From the NCBI GenBank assembly GCA_009838525.1, contig VXRJ01000035.1:341914-405913 (forward strand): a DNA stretch of 64,000 bases, read 5' to 3'. Origin of the DNA: Acidobacteriota bacterium (GTDB lineage: Bacteria > Acidobacteriota > Vicinamibacteria > Vicinamibacterales > UBA8438). Positions within the stretch are counted from its first letter, which is position 1, and each line of letters opens with the position of its first letter. This document shows, piece by piece, positions 8,506-16,402 of the stretch. The position numbers and the translations under genes are program-made. Under the pieces are notes generated by a model. The model did no database searches. It was not told the origin of the DNA and saw nothing but the letters and a program-made list of their open reading frames with translations.

Positions 8506-10290
8506 GTGACCCGATCGTTACGTTTGCTCCTGCTGCTGGCGTTCGCCATCGGTTGCGGCGCCGACCGGAACGGGACGGCCGACAGTGCCGGAGAAGCGGC
8601 AGGCGCCACGACGGCGGGCGGCGCCGCCGGCGATGCGGCCTCCGGCGACTGGTTCGTCGACCGCGCAGCCGAAACGGGCCTGCGCTTTGTCCACCGTAAC
8701 GGAGCGACCGGGCGCTACTTCTATCCGGAGATCCTGCCGCCCGGCGTCGGCCTGTTCGACTACGACAACGACGGCGACCTGGACGCCTACCTCGCGCAGG
8801 GCCATATGCTCGATACGGCTGCGACGCCGAGCGACGTCTGGATCCCGACCCCGGCTGGCGAACCCGCGGGCGGGCGGCTCTTCCGGAACGAACTGGTCCC
8901 CGACGGCGCGCTCCGATTCACTGACGTCACCGAGGCGAGCGGCATCGCCACCGGCGACGTCTACGGGCTCGGGATTGCCACCGGCGATGTCGACAATGAC
9001 GGCTGGATCGATCTCCTCCTGACCAACTTCGGACCGAGCCGCCTCTATCGGAACAACGGCGACGGTTCCTTTACCGACACTTCGCGCGACGCGGGAATCG
9101 CGCAGTCGCCGGAAGGCTTCGGGGTTTCCGCCGCGTTCGTCGACTACGACCGCGACAGCCATCTCGACCTCTACGTCGGCTACAACGTGAACTACACGCT
9201 CTCCAACACCATCGAGTGCACGAACGTCACCGGCGCCCGCGAGTACTGCCCGCCCGAGACGTACGGGGGCATGCCGGATCGCCTGTACCGCAACACCGGC
9301 GGCGGGCGGTTCGTCGACGTGAGCGACGACGCCATTACCGGCACCCAGTTCGGGCCCGCGCTCGGCGTCGTCGCCGCGGACTACGACAACGACGGCTGGA
9401 TGGACATCTACGTCGCGAACGACGCCACGGAGAACATCCTCTGGATTAATCAGGGGGACGGCACCTTTCGTGACGAGGCGCTGCTGGCCGGGGCGGCGCT
9501 GAACGACATGGGCCTGGCCGAGGCGAGCATGGGGGTCGATGCGGGTGACTTCGACAACGACGGCGACGAAGACCTGTTCATGACGCACATCACGAGCGAG
9601 GGGAACAACCTGTACGTTAATGACGGCGAAGGCGGGTTCGCGGATCGGAGCACGCCGTCCGGCCTCGGGGCCGGCAGTCTGCCCTACACGGGTTGGGGCA
9701 CGACCTGGATGGACTACGACAACGACGGCTGGCTGGACCTGCTCGCCGTGAACGGCACGATCATGGCGACGCGCACCGAGACGGGACGGCCTTTTCCGTA
9801 CGATCAGCGCAAGACGCTCTTCCGCAACCTGGGCGACGGCACGTTCATCGATGTTTCGGCGCAGGCGGGCGCGCCGTTTGCCCGCTCCGAGGTGGGGCGC
9901 GGCGCGGCGTTCGGCGATGTCGACAACGACGGTGACACGGATGTCCTCATTGGCAACGACGCCGGCCCGGCAGAGTTGCTGATCAACCAGGTGGGAGCGC
10001 GGAACCAGTGGATCGGCCTGCGCCTCGTCGGTGATCCGGCAACGACCGGCGGGCGTGATCTGCTGGGGGCGAGAATCGCTCTCCGCCGCGACGGCCAGCC
10101 GACGCTCTGGCGGCGCGTCCGGACCGACGGCAGCTACGCGTCCGCCAACGACCCGAGAGTTGTTATTGGCCTCGGCGCGTCCGATCAGACGCCCACCGTC
10201 GAGGTGATCTGGCCCGACGGCACGACCGAGACCTGGGGCGATCTTCGTCTCGGCCAGTACACGACCCTTCAGCAGGGTACCGCTCCCTGA
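8506..10290 (+). CDS. CRTAC1-family FG-GAP/ASPIC-UnbV lipoprotein
   Basis: 594 residues from the GTG at 8506; another GTG at 8488 would add six residues. The N-terminus (VTRSLRLLLLLAFAIGC) ends in a lipobox, so a lipoprotein is predicted. About eight FG-GAP/VCBS-like repeats follow with DYDNDGD or DVDNDGD calcium loops, then a C-terminal ASPIC/UnbV domain (QWIGLRLV, DGSYAS, VIWPDG). It is a close paralogue of the partial gene at 1-1788: both share GDWFVDRA, GVxLFDYDNDGDLD and the EYCPPE segment. It is divergent from the copper/cytochrome gene and followed by a TPR lipoprotein gene, repeating the order of the first module. The function is inferred to be a surface Ca-binding scaffold; the exact role is unknown. 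Confidence 0.9.
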   Translation: MTRSLRLLLLLAFAIGCGADRNGTADSAGEAAGATTAGGAAGDAASGDWFVDRAAETGLRFVHRNGATGRYFYPEILPPGVGLFDYDNDGDLDAYLAQGHMLDTAATPSDVWIPTPAGEPAGGRLFRNELVPDGALRFTDVTEASGIATGDVYGLGIATGDVDNDGWIDLLLTNFGPSRLYRNNGDGSFTDTSRDAGIAQSPEGFGVSAAFVDYDRDSHLDLYVGYNVNYTLSNTIECTNVTGAREYCPPETYGGMPDRLYRNTGGGRFVDVSDDAITGTQFGPALGVVAADYDNDGWMDIYVANDATENILWINQGDGTFRDEALLAGAALNDMGLAEASMGVDAGDFDNDGDEDLFMTHITSEGNNLYVNDGEGGFADRSTPSGLGAGSLPYTGWGTTWMDYDNDGWLDLLAVNGTIMATRTETGRPFPYDQRKTLFRNLGDGTFIDVSAQAGAPFARSEVGRGAAFGDVDNDGDTDVLIGNDAGPAELLINQVGARNQWIGLRLVGDPATTGGRDLLGARIALRRDGQPTLWRRVRTDGSYASANDPRVVIGLGASDQTPTVEVIWPDGTTETWGDLRLGQYTTLQQGTAP

Positions 10291-10317
10291 CGGGGCTGGG
10301 CGGCCGGAGCGCGGTCT

Positions 10318-10404
10318 GGTGCGCCGGTCTGGTGCGCCGGTCTCCAGACCGGCACTTACTGCCGGCGTGGACGCCGGCGCACCGCCTCGGCGCACGCCGG
10401 CGCA
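10318..10404. repeat. Double-hairpin repeat, copy with short linker and flanking partial units
   Basis: The core copy at 10331-10383 starts with GGTGCGCCGG and ends with CCGGCGCACC. One hairpin reads GCCGGTCT-CC-AGACCGGC, so both stem arms have changed together relative to other copies (compensatory change). The other reads GCCGGCGT-GG-ACGCCGGC. The linker is only ACTTACT. Partial units flank the core on both sides. This is the only copy lying between two genes of the same direction. Confidence 0.75.
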
Positions 10405-10449
10405 CCGCCTCGGCGCCGACTCCGGGTGGTAAGCTGGAGCATCAGCATA

Positions 10450-12111
10450 ATGTCCGGGTCAAGGCCAGTCGCCCTGCTCGCCAGCCTGTTGCTTGCCGCC
10501 GCCTGCGCGTCCGACCCGGAACCGGTCGCCGATGTCGCGTCGGCGCCGGGCGCCGCCTCGGCCAGCTTTGGGGATGCAGTCACCGCCCCTGCTTCTGGCC
10601 CTGCCCAGTGCGCGGAGACGCTTCCCGATCTGACCGGCCTGGGCGAGTCGGTCCAGCAGCAGATCCGGCAGCATCACGCCGCTTTTCCCCGCGCCGCGGC
10701 CCGGGCGGCCGCGCCGGCGCAGGCGCAGGGCATCGCCGTCGGATCGATGGGGATGATCCTGATGGCCGCCTTTTTGACGGAAGAAGCTGAACCCTGCTTC
10801 CTCGAAGCGGCGTCGCTGATTCCGGACGAACCGCGCTGGCCCTATTTTCTGGCTCATCTCCAGCGTGACCGGGGCGATCTGGCCGGCGCCGCCCGCTACT
10901 TCGAGAAGGTCCTGGAGCTGGCGCCGTCCGACCTCACGACGCTCTATTGGCTGGGCGACGTCCACCTGGAGGAGGGTCGTGCCGACGAGGCGATCCAGCT
11001 CTTCGAGCGGTCTCTCGTCATCGCGCCCGGTTCGCTCTCCGCCCGCTACGGCCTGGCGCGTGCGTCGCTCCTGGCGGAGGATTTCCAGCGCGCCGTCGAT
11101 CTGCTGGAGGAGATCCACGAGCGCAGTCCCGATATCGGCGCCATCCACTATCCCCTGGGCATGGCGTATCGCGGATTGGGGAACGACACGAAGGCGGAAG
11201 AGCACCTGATGCGGCGCGAGAACGCCGAATTGCGTCCCGAAGACCCGCTGATGGCGGAACTCGACGCGATGCTGAACAGCGCCGGGACCTTCGCGTCCTC
11301 GGGCGAGGCGGCGCTGGAGCGGGAGGAGTGGGAGGCCGCCGAGGCGGAGTTTCGCCAGGCCCTCGAGTTGAATCCGACCGACCCGTCGCTACGTCACCGG
11401 CTGGGCACCGCCCTCGTCATGCAGGGGGACCTCGAGGCGGCGCTGGCGGAGTTCGAGGCAATCACCCGCGACGCGCCTGATTACCATGCCGCGCACTACA
11501 GCATCGGCGTGCTGTTGCAGGGAGCGGGACGCTATGGCGACGCGGTGGAACGGTTCGAGACGGCGCTCCGGTACCGCCCCGGCGATCCGGAGGTCAGCCT
11601 GCGCCTCGCCGTCAGCCTGCGGCAGTCCGGCAACCCGGCCGGGGCGCTCGATCACTACCAGACGGTTCTGGACGTCGATCCGAACGTGATCGAGGCGCGC
11701 TTCGGCTACGCGATGGCGTTGGTGCAGTTGGGCCGCTGGCGCGAGGCGTTCAACCGCCTGGAGACCGCGGCTGCCGCGTTTCCGGAGGAGATCGCCTTCC
11801 CGCACGCGCTTGCGCGCCTGATGGTGGCGTCCCCGGACGACGGGATCCGCGATGGTCAGCGGGCCCTCGACCTGGTGGAGCAGTTGACCGAACGACAGAC
11901 GACGCCGACGATCGATCTAGGCGAGACGATGGCCATGACACTCGCCGAACTGGGAGAGTTCGCCCAGGCGGCGTCCATTCAGCGGGAACTGATTGGCGCG
12001 GCTGAAGCGGCGCAGCTTCCCTCCCTCGCCGACCGCCTCCGGGTCAATCTCGAACTCTACGAGCGGAACCGGCCGTGCCGAACTCCGTGGCCGCCCGACG
12101 CCATGCCGTAG
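10450..12111 (+). CDS. TPR-repeat lipoprotein
   Basis: 553 residues from the ATG at 10450, the only start that puts the lipoprotein signal (MSGSRPVALLASLLLAAAC) at the N-terminus. GGAG lies upstream, and an extended -10-like TGgTAAGCT sits at 10427-10435. The family header (LPDLTGLGESV) and a series of TPR units follow, with the C-terminal motif PCRTPWPP. It is the paralogue of the gene at 1785-3380 and repeats the CRTAC1-then-TPR order of the first module. A repeat-rich gap of 159 bases separates it from the CRTAC1 gene, so coupling is looser here. An exported TPR scaffold is the likely role. Confidence 0.88.
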   Translation: MSGSRPVALLASLLLAAACASDPEPVADVASAPGAASASFGDAVTAPASGPAQCAETLPDLTGLGESVQQQIRQHHAAFPRAAARAAAPAQAQGIAVGSMGMILMAAFLTEEAEPCFLEAASLIPDEPRWPYFLAHLQRDRGDLAGAARYFEKVLELAPSDLTTLYWLGDVHLEEGRADEAIQLFERSLVIAPGSLSARYGLARASLLAEDFQRAVDLLEEIHERSPDIGAIHYPLGMAYRGLGNDTKAEEHLMRRENAELRPEDPLMAELDAMLNSAGTFASSGEAALEREEWEAAEAEFRQALELNPTDPSLRHRLGTALVMQGDLEAALAEFEAITRDAPDYHAAHYSIGVLLQGAGRYGDAVERFETALRYRPGDPEVSLRLAVSLRQSGNPAGALDHYQTVLDVDPNVIEARFGYAMALVQLGRWREAFNRLETAAAAFPEEIAFPHALARLMVASPDDGIRDGQRALDLVEQLTERQTTPTIDLGETMAMTLAELGEFAQAASIQRELIGAAEAAQLPSLADRLRVNLELYERNRPCRTPWPPDAMP

Positions 12112-12220
12112 GAGGCTCCTAACGCCCGTACAGTGTCATAATGCTCGTTGACGCCCTGAGGGGCGGAACGATTCTTGCGTGACGGATCCCCGGACTCAGC
12201 AGGCGAGTAGGGGAAACGAC

Positions 12221-12418
12221 ATGACCGAACTGACATCCGTCATCAGCATTATCTTGACCATCGTCATCGTCGGGGTTTCACTCGCGGCGTTCCTGGGTAC
12301 CGAGCTCCGCGAATTGCGGTCGCAAGTCGGCGAACTCCGCGAGCGGATGGCGCGCGTTGAAGGGATTCTCGAGGGCTCGCTGTTCGGGCGCCCGGATTCC
12401 GACGCCGCGCAATCGTAA
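12221..12418 (+). CDS. Small single-span membrane protein with coiled coil
   Basis: 65 residues from the ATG at 12221, preceded at good spacing by AGGGG; an upstream GTG at 12179 lacks such a site. Residues about 5-25 form one membrane segment (ISIILTIVIVGVSLAAFLG). A charged heptad-like helix follows (ELRELRSQVGELRERMARVE), then a short tail. No family is recognised. The pattern resembles small inner-membrane proteins that oligomerise through a cytoplasmic coiled coil. It sits 31 bases before the VWA gene and may be co-transcribed with it. Confidence 0.7.
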   Translation: MTELTSVISIILTIVIVGVSLAAFLGTELRELRSQVGELRERMARVEGILEGSLFGRPDSDAAQS

Positions 12419-12449
12419 CGGTGGAAGCTGCCCACGCGGGAGGGCCGTC

Positions 12450-13457
12450 ATGAACGGAATGAAACGGTCTCGGAGAAGCGTTGTCGTCGTGGCGGGTGTC
12501 TTCGCGGCAGCGGTGGTTGCCGGGCTGTGGACGGCCGCCTCGACTACGGGCGCGCAGTCGGCGGAGCAGTTGTACCTGACCGTGCTCGACGAGGATGGGC
12601 AGCCGGTCGTGGATCTCCGGCCCTCCGACGTGCAGGTGACGGAGGACGGCGTGCGACGCGAGGTGCTCTACCTGTCGCGCGCCGGCGGTCCGGCGGACAT
12701 CACCCTTCTGGTAGATACCAGCGCGGCCATGGTGCCAGCGACGACGCATCTGCGCCCGGCGCTGAACGCGTTCGTCGACGCCCTGAACGGCCAGGCGAGG
12801 ATGACGCTTGTTACCTTCGGCGACCTTCCGGTACGCGTCGTCCCTCCGACAACGGAGCTGACGCGGGTGCGGGAGGCGATCGACGATCTGTTTCCGACGG
12901 AGGACGCCGTACCCCGTTTTCAGGATGCCTTGATGGGTGCGGCCATCGATCTCCGCGATCGTCAGCCGTCACGGCCTGCGCTGGTCGTGGTGGCCTCGGA
13001 TCAGCTCGCGAGCACGTTCGCGGAAGTCTCCCCGGCGAGCACGACGCGATCCGTCGATGACGTGATTGGCGTGATGCAGGCGGTAGGCGCCCCGGTGCAC
13101 ATCATTGCGCTCAGGAGCAGGGAGTCGTTCGACGTGATCACCCGCGGGGCCTCCGACCGTAACGCGGTCTTCAGGAGCCCCCTGGACAATGCGCTCCGGA
13201 CCGGGATGTCGGCACAGCAGACCCGTGACTGGCTCCAACTCTTCGAAACAGTATCGGACCGGACCGGTGGGCGCCTGACGAACCTCTACGCGAGCGCCGG
13301 GCTCGACGAGCCGTTGCTCGATCTGGCGAACGAAATCCTGGCCCAGTACATCCTCACTTACCACAGTCCGCCGAATGATGAAGGCACTGACGAGCGGGAG
13401 ATCGGCATCGGTGTCGCCCGCGACGACGTCTCGGTCCGCGTCACTCTCGTAAGGTGA
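12450..13457 (+). CDS. Secreted VWA-domain protein, VWFA-related acidobacterial type
   Basis: 335 residues from the ATG at 12450, with GGGAGG upstream. An N-terminal signal segment (SVVVVAGVFAAAVVAGLW) is followed by a short beta-rich part (YLTVLDEDGQPV, LRPSDVQVTEDG) typical of the acidobacterial VWFA-related family. A VWA domain then begins at ITLLVDTSAAM. The MIDAS motif reads D-T-S-A-A, so the last serine of DxSxS is replaced by alanine and metal binding may be altered. The end (YILTYHSP and a beta-strand tail) is also typical. It precedes the multiheme cytochrome gene on the same strand. A role in protein complex assembly outside the cytoplasm is inferred. Confidence 0.85.
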   Translation: MNGMKRSRRSVVVVAGVFAAAVVAGLWTAASTTGAQSAEQLYLTVLDEDGQPVVDLRPSDVQVTEDGVRREVLYLSRAGGPADITLLVDTSAAMVPATTHLRPALNAFVDALNGQARMTLVTFGDLPVRVVPPTTELTRVREAIDDLFPTEDAVPRFQDALMGAAIDLRDRQPSRPALVVVASDQLASTFAEVSPASTTRSVDDVIGVMQAVGAPVHIIALRSRESFDVITRGASDRNAVFRSPLDNALRTGMSAQQTRDWLQLFETVSDRTGGRLTNLYASAGLDEPLLDLANEILAQYILTYHSPPNDEGTDEREIGIGVARDDVSVRVTLVR

Positions 13458-13512
13458 AGCCGGCGCGTGCAGTCGTGATGAGTACGCGCGTCGCGCTGAG
13501 TGCGTCACGCCA

Positions 13513-16374
13513 ATGACCGGCCTTGTCCGAAGACTCGCCTCGACAGGACCGGACGTCCTTTCCGTCGGATTGGCGCTGCTTGTCGCGACCGGCATCGTGC
13601 TCGCGGCATGGCCCGACGCCGCGTTTCTCTATGTCCTGACGGTTCTTGCCCATCCCGCCCTCGGCCTGGTCTGGGGGATCGCTGGCGCGATCTGGGTGGT
13701 CCGACGCTGGCGGGCGCCGGCCGCCTCCGCGGCGGACGGTGGAACGGGACCGCTCCTGGCGCTCGGGATCGGCGCGAGCGCCGCTGGGTTCCTGCTGGGG
13801 GCAGGCGTTCTCGCGACCGGTGCGACCCGTCCCTGGACCTGGCTTCTGGGTCTGCACGTGGCGGCCTCGTCCGCCGGCGCGCTGCTCATCGCGGTCCACG
13901 TCTGGCGGGCCGTGGAAGGCGAGCGGGCCCGCCGGTGGGCGATTCGGGGAGGGATTGCGGCGCTGGCGCTGGCGGGCGCCTTGACCCCGGCGCTGCGCGA
14001 CCGGCACGACGCCGGCTGGCGCGCGGCGTACGCCATCGAGAACCCGCAGCTTCCGCCCGTGTCGATGGAAGACGAAGGGGCGGGCGCCGGCTCGCCGTTC
14101 TTTCCGTCGTCGGCCCGAAGCACCACGGGCGACCTGATCCCGTCCGACTTCTTCCTTACGAGCGAGATGTGCGGCCGGTGTCACGGCGACATCTACGACC
14201 AATGGAACGAGTCGGCGCATCATTTCGCGTCGTTCAACAACCAGTGGTACCGCCGCTCCATCGAGTACATGCAGGACGTCGTCGGCACCCAACCGTCGAA
14301 GTGGTGCGCCGGCTGTCACGACCACGCGATGTTCTTCAACGGCCGGTTCGAACGGCCGGCCCGCGAGCAGATCGATACGCCGGAGGCGCAGGCCGGGCTG
14401 GGCTGCACGTCGTGCCACTCCATCGTCCATGTCGGCGGCACGATGGGGCAGGGCGACTTCGTCATCGAGTACCCCGCGATGCATGACCTGGCCGCGAGCG
14501 AGTTCCCGCCCATCCGCTGGGCGCACGACCTGGTGACGGAGCTGGCTCCCGAGCCGCATCGCCGGACGTTCCTCAAGCCGTTCCACACCGATCAGCAGGC
14601 CGACTTCTGCTCGTCGTGCCACAAGGTGCACCTCGACGTCCCGGTGAACGACTACCGCTGGATCCGCGGCTTCAACGAGTACGACAACTGGCAGGCGTCC
14701 GGCGTCTCGGGAGAGGGGGCGCGCTCCTTCTATTATCCGGCGACGCCGCAGACCTGCAACAGTTGCCACATGCCGCTCGTCCCGTCGGACGATCCGGCGG
14801 CGGACAACGGATTCGTCCGGTCGCACCGCTTCCCGGGCGCGAACACGGCGCTGCCGTTCGTCAATGGACACGACGAGCAGTTGCGCACGGTGCAGGAGTT
14901 CCTCCGCGACGGGCAGGTGACGATCGACATCTTCGGCATCGCGCGGGTCGAAGCGCCAGCCGCCCCGCCGGCGCAGGCGCGGCGCGCCGCCGAGCCGACG
15001 CTGTCGAGCACGTTCGCGGTGGGTGAGGAGTCGGCCAGCTTCGGCGCCCGGATGGGTGTCGCGGTGCCGTTGGCGGAAGTGACCGCGCCGCTCGACGTCC
15101 GGCCGGTGGCGGTTCGGCGGGACGAATCGGTCCGGGTGGAGGTGGTGGTGCGTACCCGCAAGGTCGGCCATTTCTTCCCGGGCGGCACCGTCGACGCCTT
15201 CGATGTCTGGGTGGAGTTCGAGGCGGTGGACGACAACGGGCGCGTCCTCCTGCACAGTGGGGCGGCGGCGGACGGTGGAAGCGGCCCCGTCGATCCCTCG
15301 GCGCACTTCTACCGCAGCCTGCAGCTTGACGGCCACGGCAATCCGATCAACAAGCGCAACGCCTGGATGACTCGTTCCGTGGCCTACGTTCGGCTGATAC
15401 CGCCGGGCGCCGCCGACACCGTCCACTACCGGCTGCAGGTTCCGCCCGATGCGGGCGAGCGCATCCACCTGCGCGCGAAGGTGAACTACCGGAAGTTCGC
15501 CTGGTACAACACGCAGTGGGCGTACGCCGGCGTGCGCGATCCGAACGCGCCGCCCCCGGCGCCGGATCATGACGACGCCGAGTGGTCCTTCACCGGGGAC
15601 ACATCCAATGTGTCGGGGGGAATAAAGGCGATCCCGGACATTCCCACGACGGTGATGGCGGAAGCGGAGGCGACGCTCGAAGTGGTGGACGCCGACGCGC
15701 CGCTGCCGGAGGCCCTGGCGGCGGATGCGGCGGCGTCGGACACGTCAGGCGCGTCCGGGACGCCGCCGTCCGGCGACCTTCTGCGCGGGCGGTGGAACGA
15801 CTACGGCATCGGCCTGCTCCTGCAGGGCGACCTGCGAGGCGCCGAGGGGGCCTTCCGCGAGGTGATGGCGGTCGCCCCGGAGTGGGGCGAAGGCCCGTTC
15901 AACCTGGCCCGTGTGCACCTCGAGGAGGGCGAGGTCGAACTGGCCCTCCCGTTGCTCGACGAGGCGATGCGTCTCGGCATCTCGCCGGCGCGGACCGGCT
16001 ATTTCCGTGGCGTGGCGCTGCGCGCGCTCGGCCGGTACGACGAAGCGCTCGCGGCATTCGAGGAGGCCCGCGCCGTCTTTCCGCGCGACCGGGTGGTCCT
16101 GAACGAGATCGGCCGTCTGCATTTCCTCGAACGCCGCTACGACGAGGCCGTTTCGACGCTGGAGGCGGTGCTTCGCATCGACCCGGAGGATCTGCAGGCG
16201 CACTACACGATGATGCTGGCGTACCGGGGCGCCCAACGGATGGAGGAAGCGGCCGAGGCGCAGGCGCGCTACGAGCGCTTCACCGCCGACGAGTCGGCCC
16301 AGGCGATAACCGGCCCCTTCCGCCGCGCCTCTCCCGAGGACAACAACGAGCGCCAGATGATCCACGAGCATTGA
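13513..16374 (+). CDS. Membrane-anchored pentaheme cytochrome c with C-terminal TPRs
   Basis: 953 residues. The first 165 residues hold about four membrane segments, with paired histidines (H115 and H129, 14 apart) that could bind a b-type heme; that is inference. Five CxxCH heme c sites follow: CGRCH 220, CAGCH 265, CTSCH 298, CSSCH 366 and CNSCH 415. The spacing resembles cytochrome c554-like multiheme proteins. A beta-rich region (about 500-720) is followed by TPRs (about 760-930). The next CRTAC1 gene begins 28 bases downstream. A membrane electron-transfer protein with its hemes on the outer face of the inner membrane is the likely role; the electron donor and acceptor are unknown. Fusion of multiheme, membrane and TPR parts is unusual. 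Confidence 0.88.
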   Translation: MTGLVRRLASTGPDVLSVGLALLVATGIVLAAWPDAAFLYVLTVLAHPALGLVWGIAGAIWVVRRWRAPAASAADGGTGPLLALGIGASAAGFLLGAGVLATGATRPWTWLLGLHVAASSAGALLIAVHVWRAVEGERARRWAIRGGIAALALAGALTPALRDRHDAGWRAAYAIENPQLPPVSMEDEGAGAGSPFFPSSARSTTGDLIPSDFFLTSEMCGRCHGDIYDQWNESAHHFASFNNQWYRRSIEYMQDVVGTQPSKWCAGCHDHAMFFNGRFERPAREQIDTPEAQAGLGCTSCHSIVHVGGTMGQGDFVIEYPAMHDLAASEFPPIRWAHDLVTELAPEPHRRTFLKPFHTDQQADFCSSCHKVHLDVPVNDYRWIRGFNEYDNWQASGVSGEGARSFYYPATPQTCNSCHMPLVPSDDPAADNGFVRSHRFPGANTALPFVNGHDEQLRTVQEFLRDGQVTIDIFGIARVEAPAAPPAQARRAAEPTLSSTFAVGEESASFGARMGVAVPLAEVTAPLDVRPVAVRRDESVRVEVVVRTRKVGHFFPGGTVDAFDVWVEFEAVDDNGRVLLHSGAAADGGSGPVDPSAHFYRSLQLDGHGNPINKRNAWMTRSVAYVRLIPPGAADTVHYRLQVPPDAGERIHLRAKVNYRKFAWYNTQWAYAGVRDPNAPPPAPDHDDAEWSFTGDTSNVSGGIKAIPDIPTTVMAEAEATLEVVDADAPLPEALAADAAASDTSGASGTPPSGDLLRGRWNDYGIGLLLQGDLRGAEGAFREVMAVAPEWGEGPFNLARVHLEEGEVELALPLLDEAMRLGISPARTGYFRGVALRALGRYDEALAAFEEARAVFPRDRVVLNEIGRLHFLERRYDEAVSTLEAVLRIDPEDLQAHYTMMLAYRGAQRMEEAAEAQARYERFTADESAQAITGPFRRASPEDNNERQMIHEH

Positions 16375-16384
16375 CCATGCCGGT

Positions 16385-16393
16385 TGATATGAT
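16385..16393 (+). promoter_or_regulatory. Extended -10 box before the TTG-start CRTAC1 gene
   Basis: TGaTATGAT ends 9 bases before the TTG at 16403, the first possible start after an in-frame stop at 16385-16387. This would give a leaderless transcript starting inside the operon. Confidence 0.35.
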
Positions 16394-16402
16394 CGACGCG
16401 GG

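Noticed and set aside
8518-10395. 625-codon open frame on the minus strand
   Set aside because: Antisense mirror of the CRTAC1 gene. The repeats seen in its translation are only the complement of the calcium-loop codons.
12148-12176. Promoter for the small membrane protein gene at 12221
   Set aside because: TTGACG is present at 12148, but no acceptable -10 lies 16-18 bases after it. A small hairpin, CGCCC-TGAG-GGGCG (12152-12165), is also there without a T-run, so neither a promoter nor a terminator could be supported.
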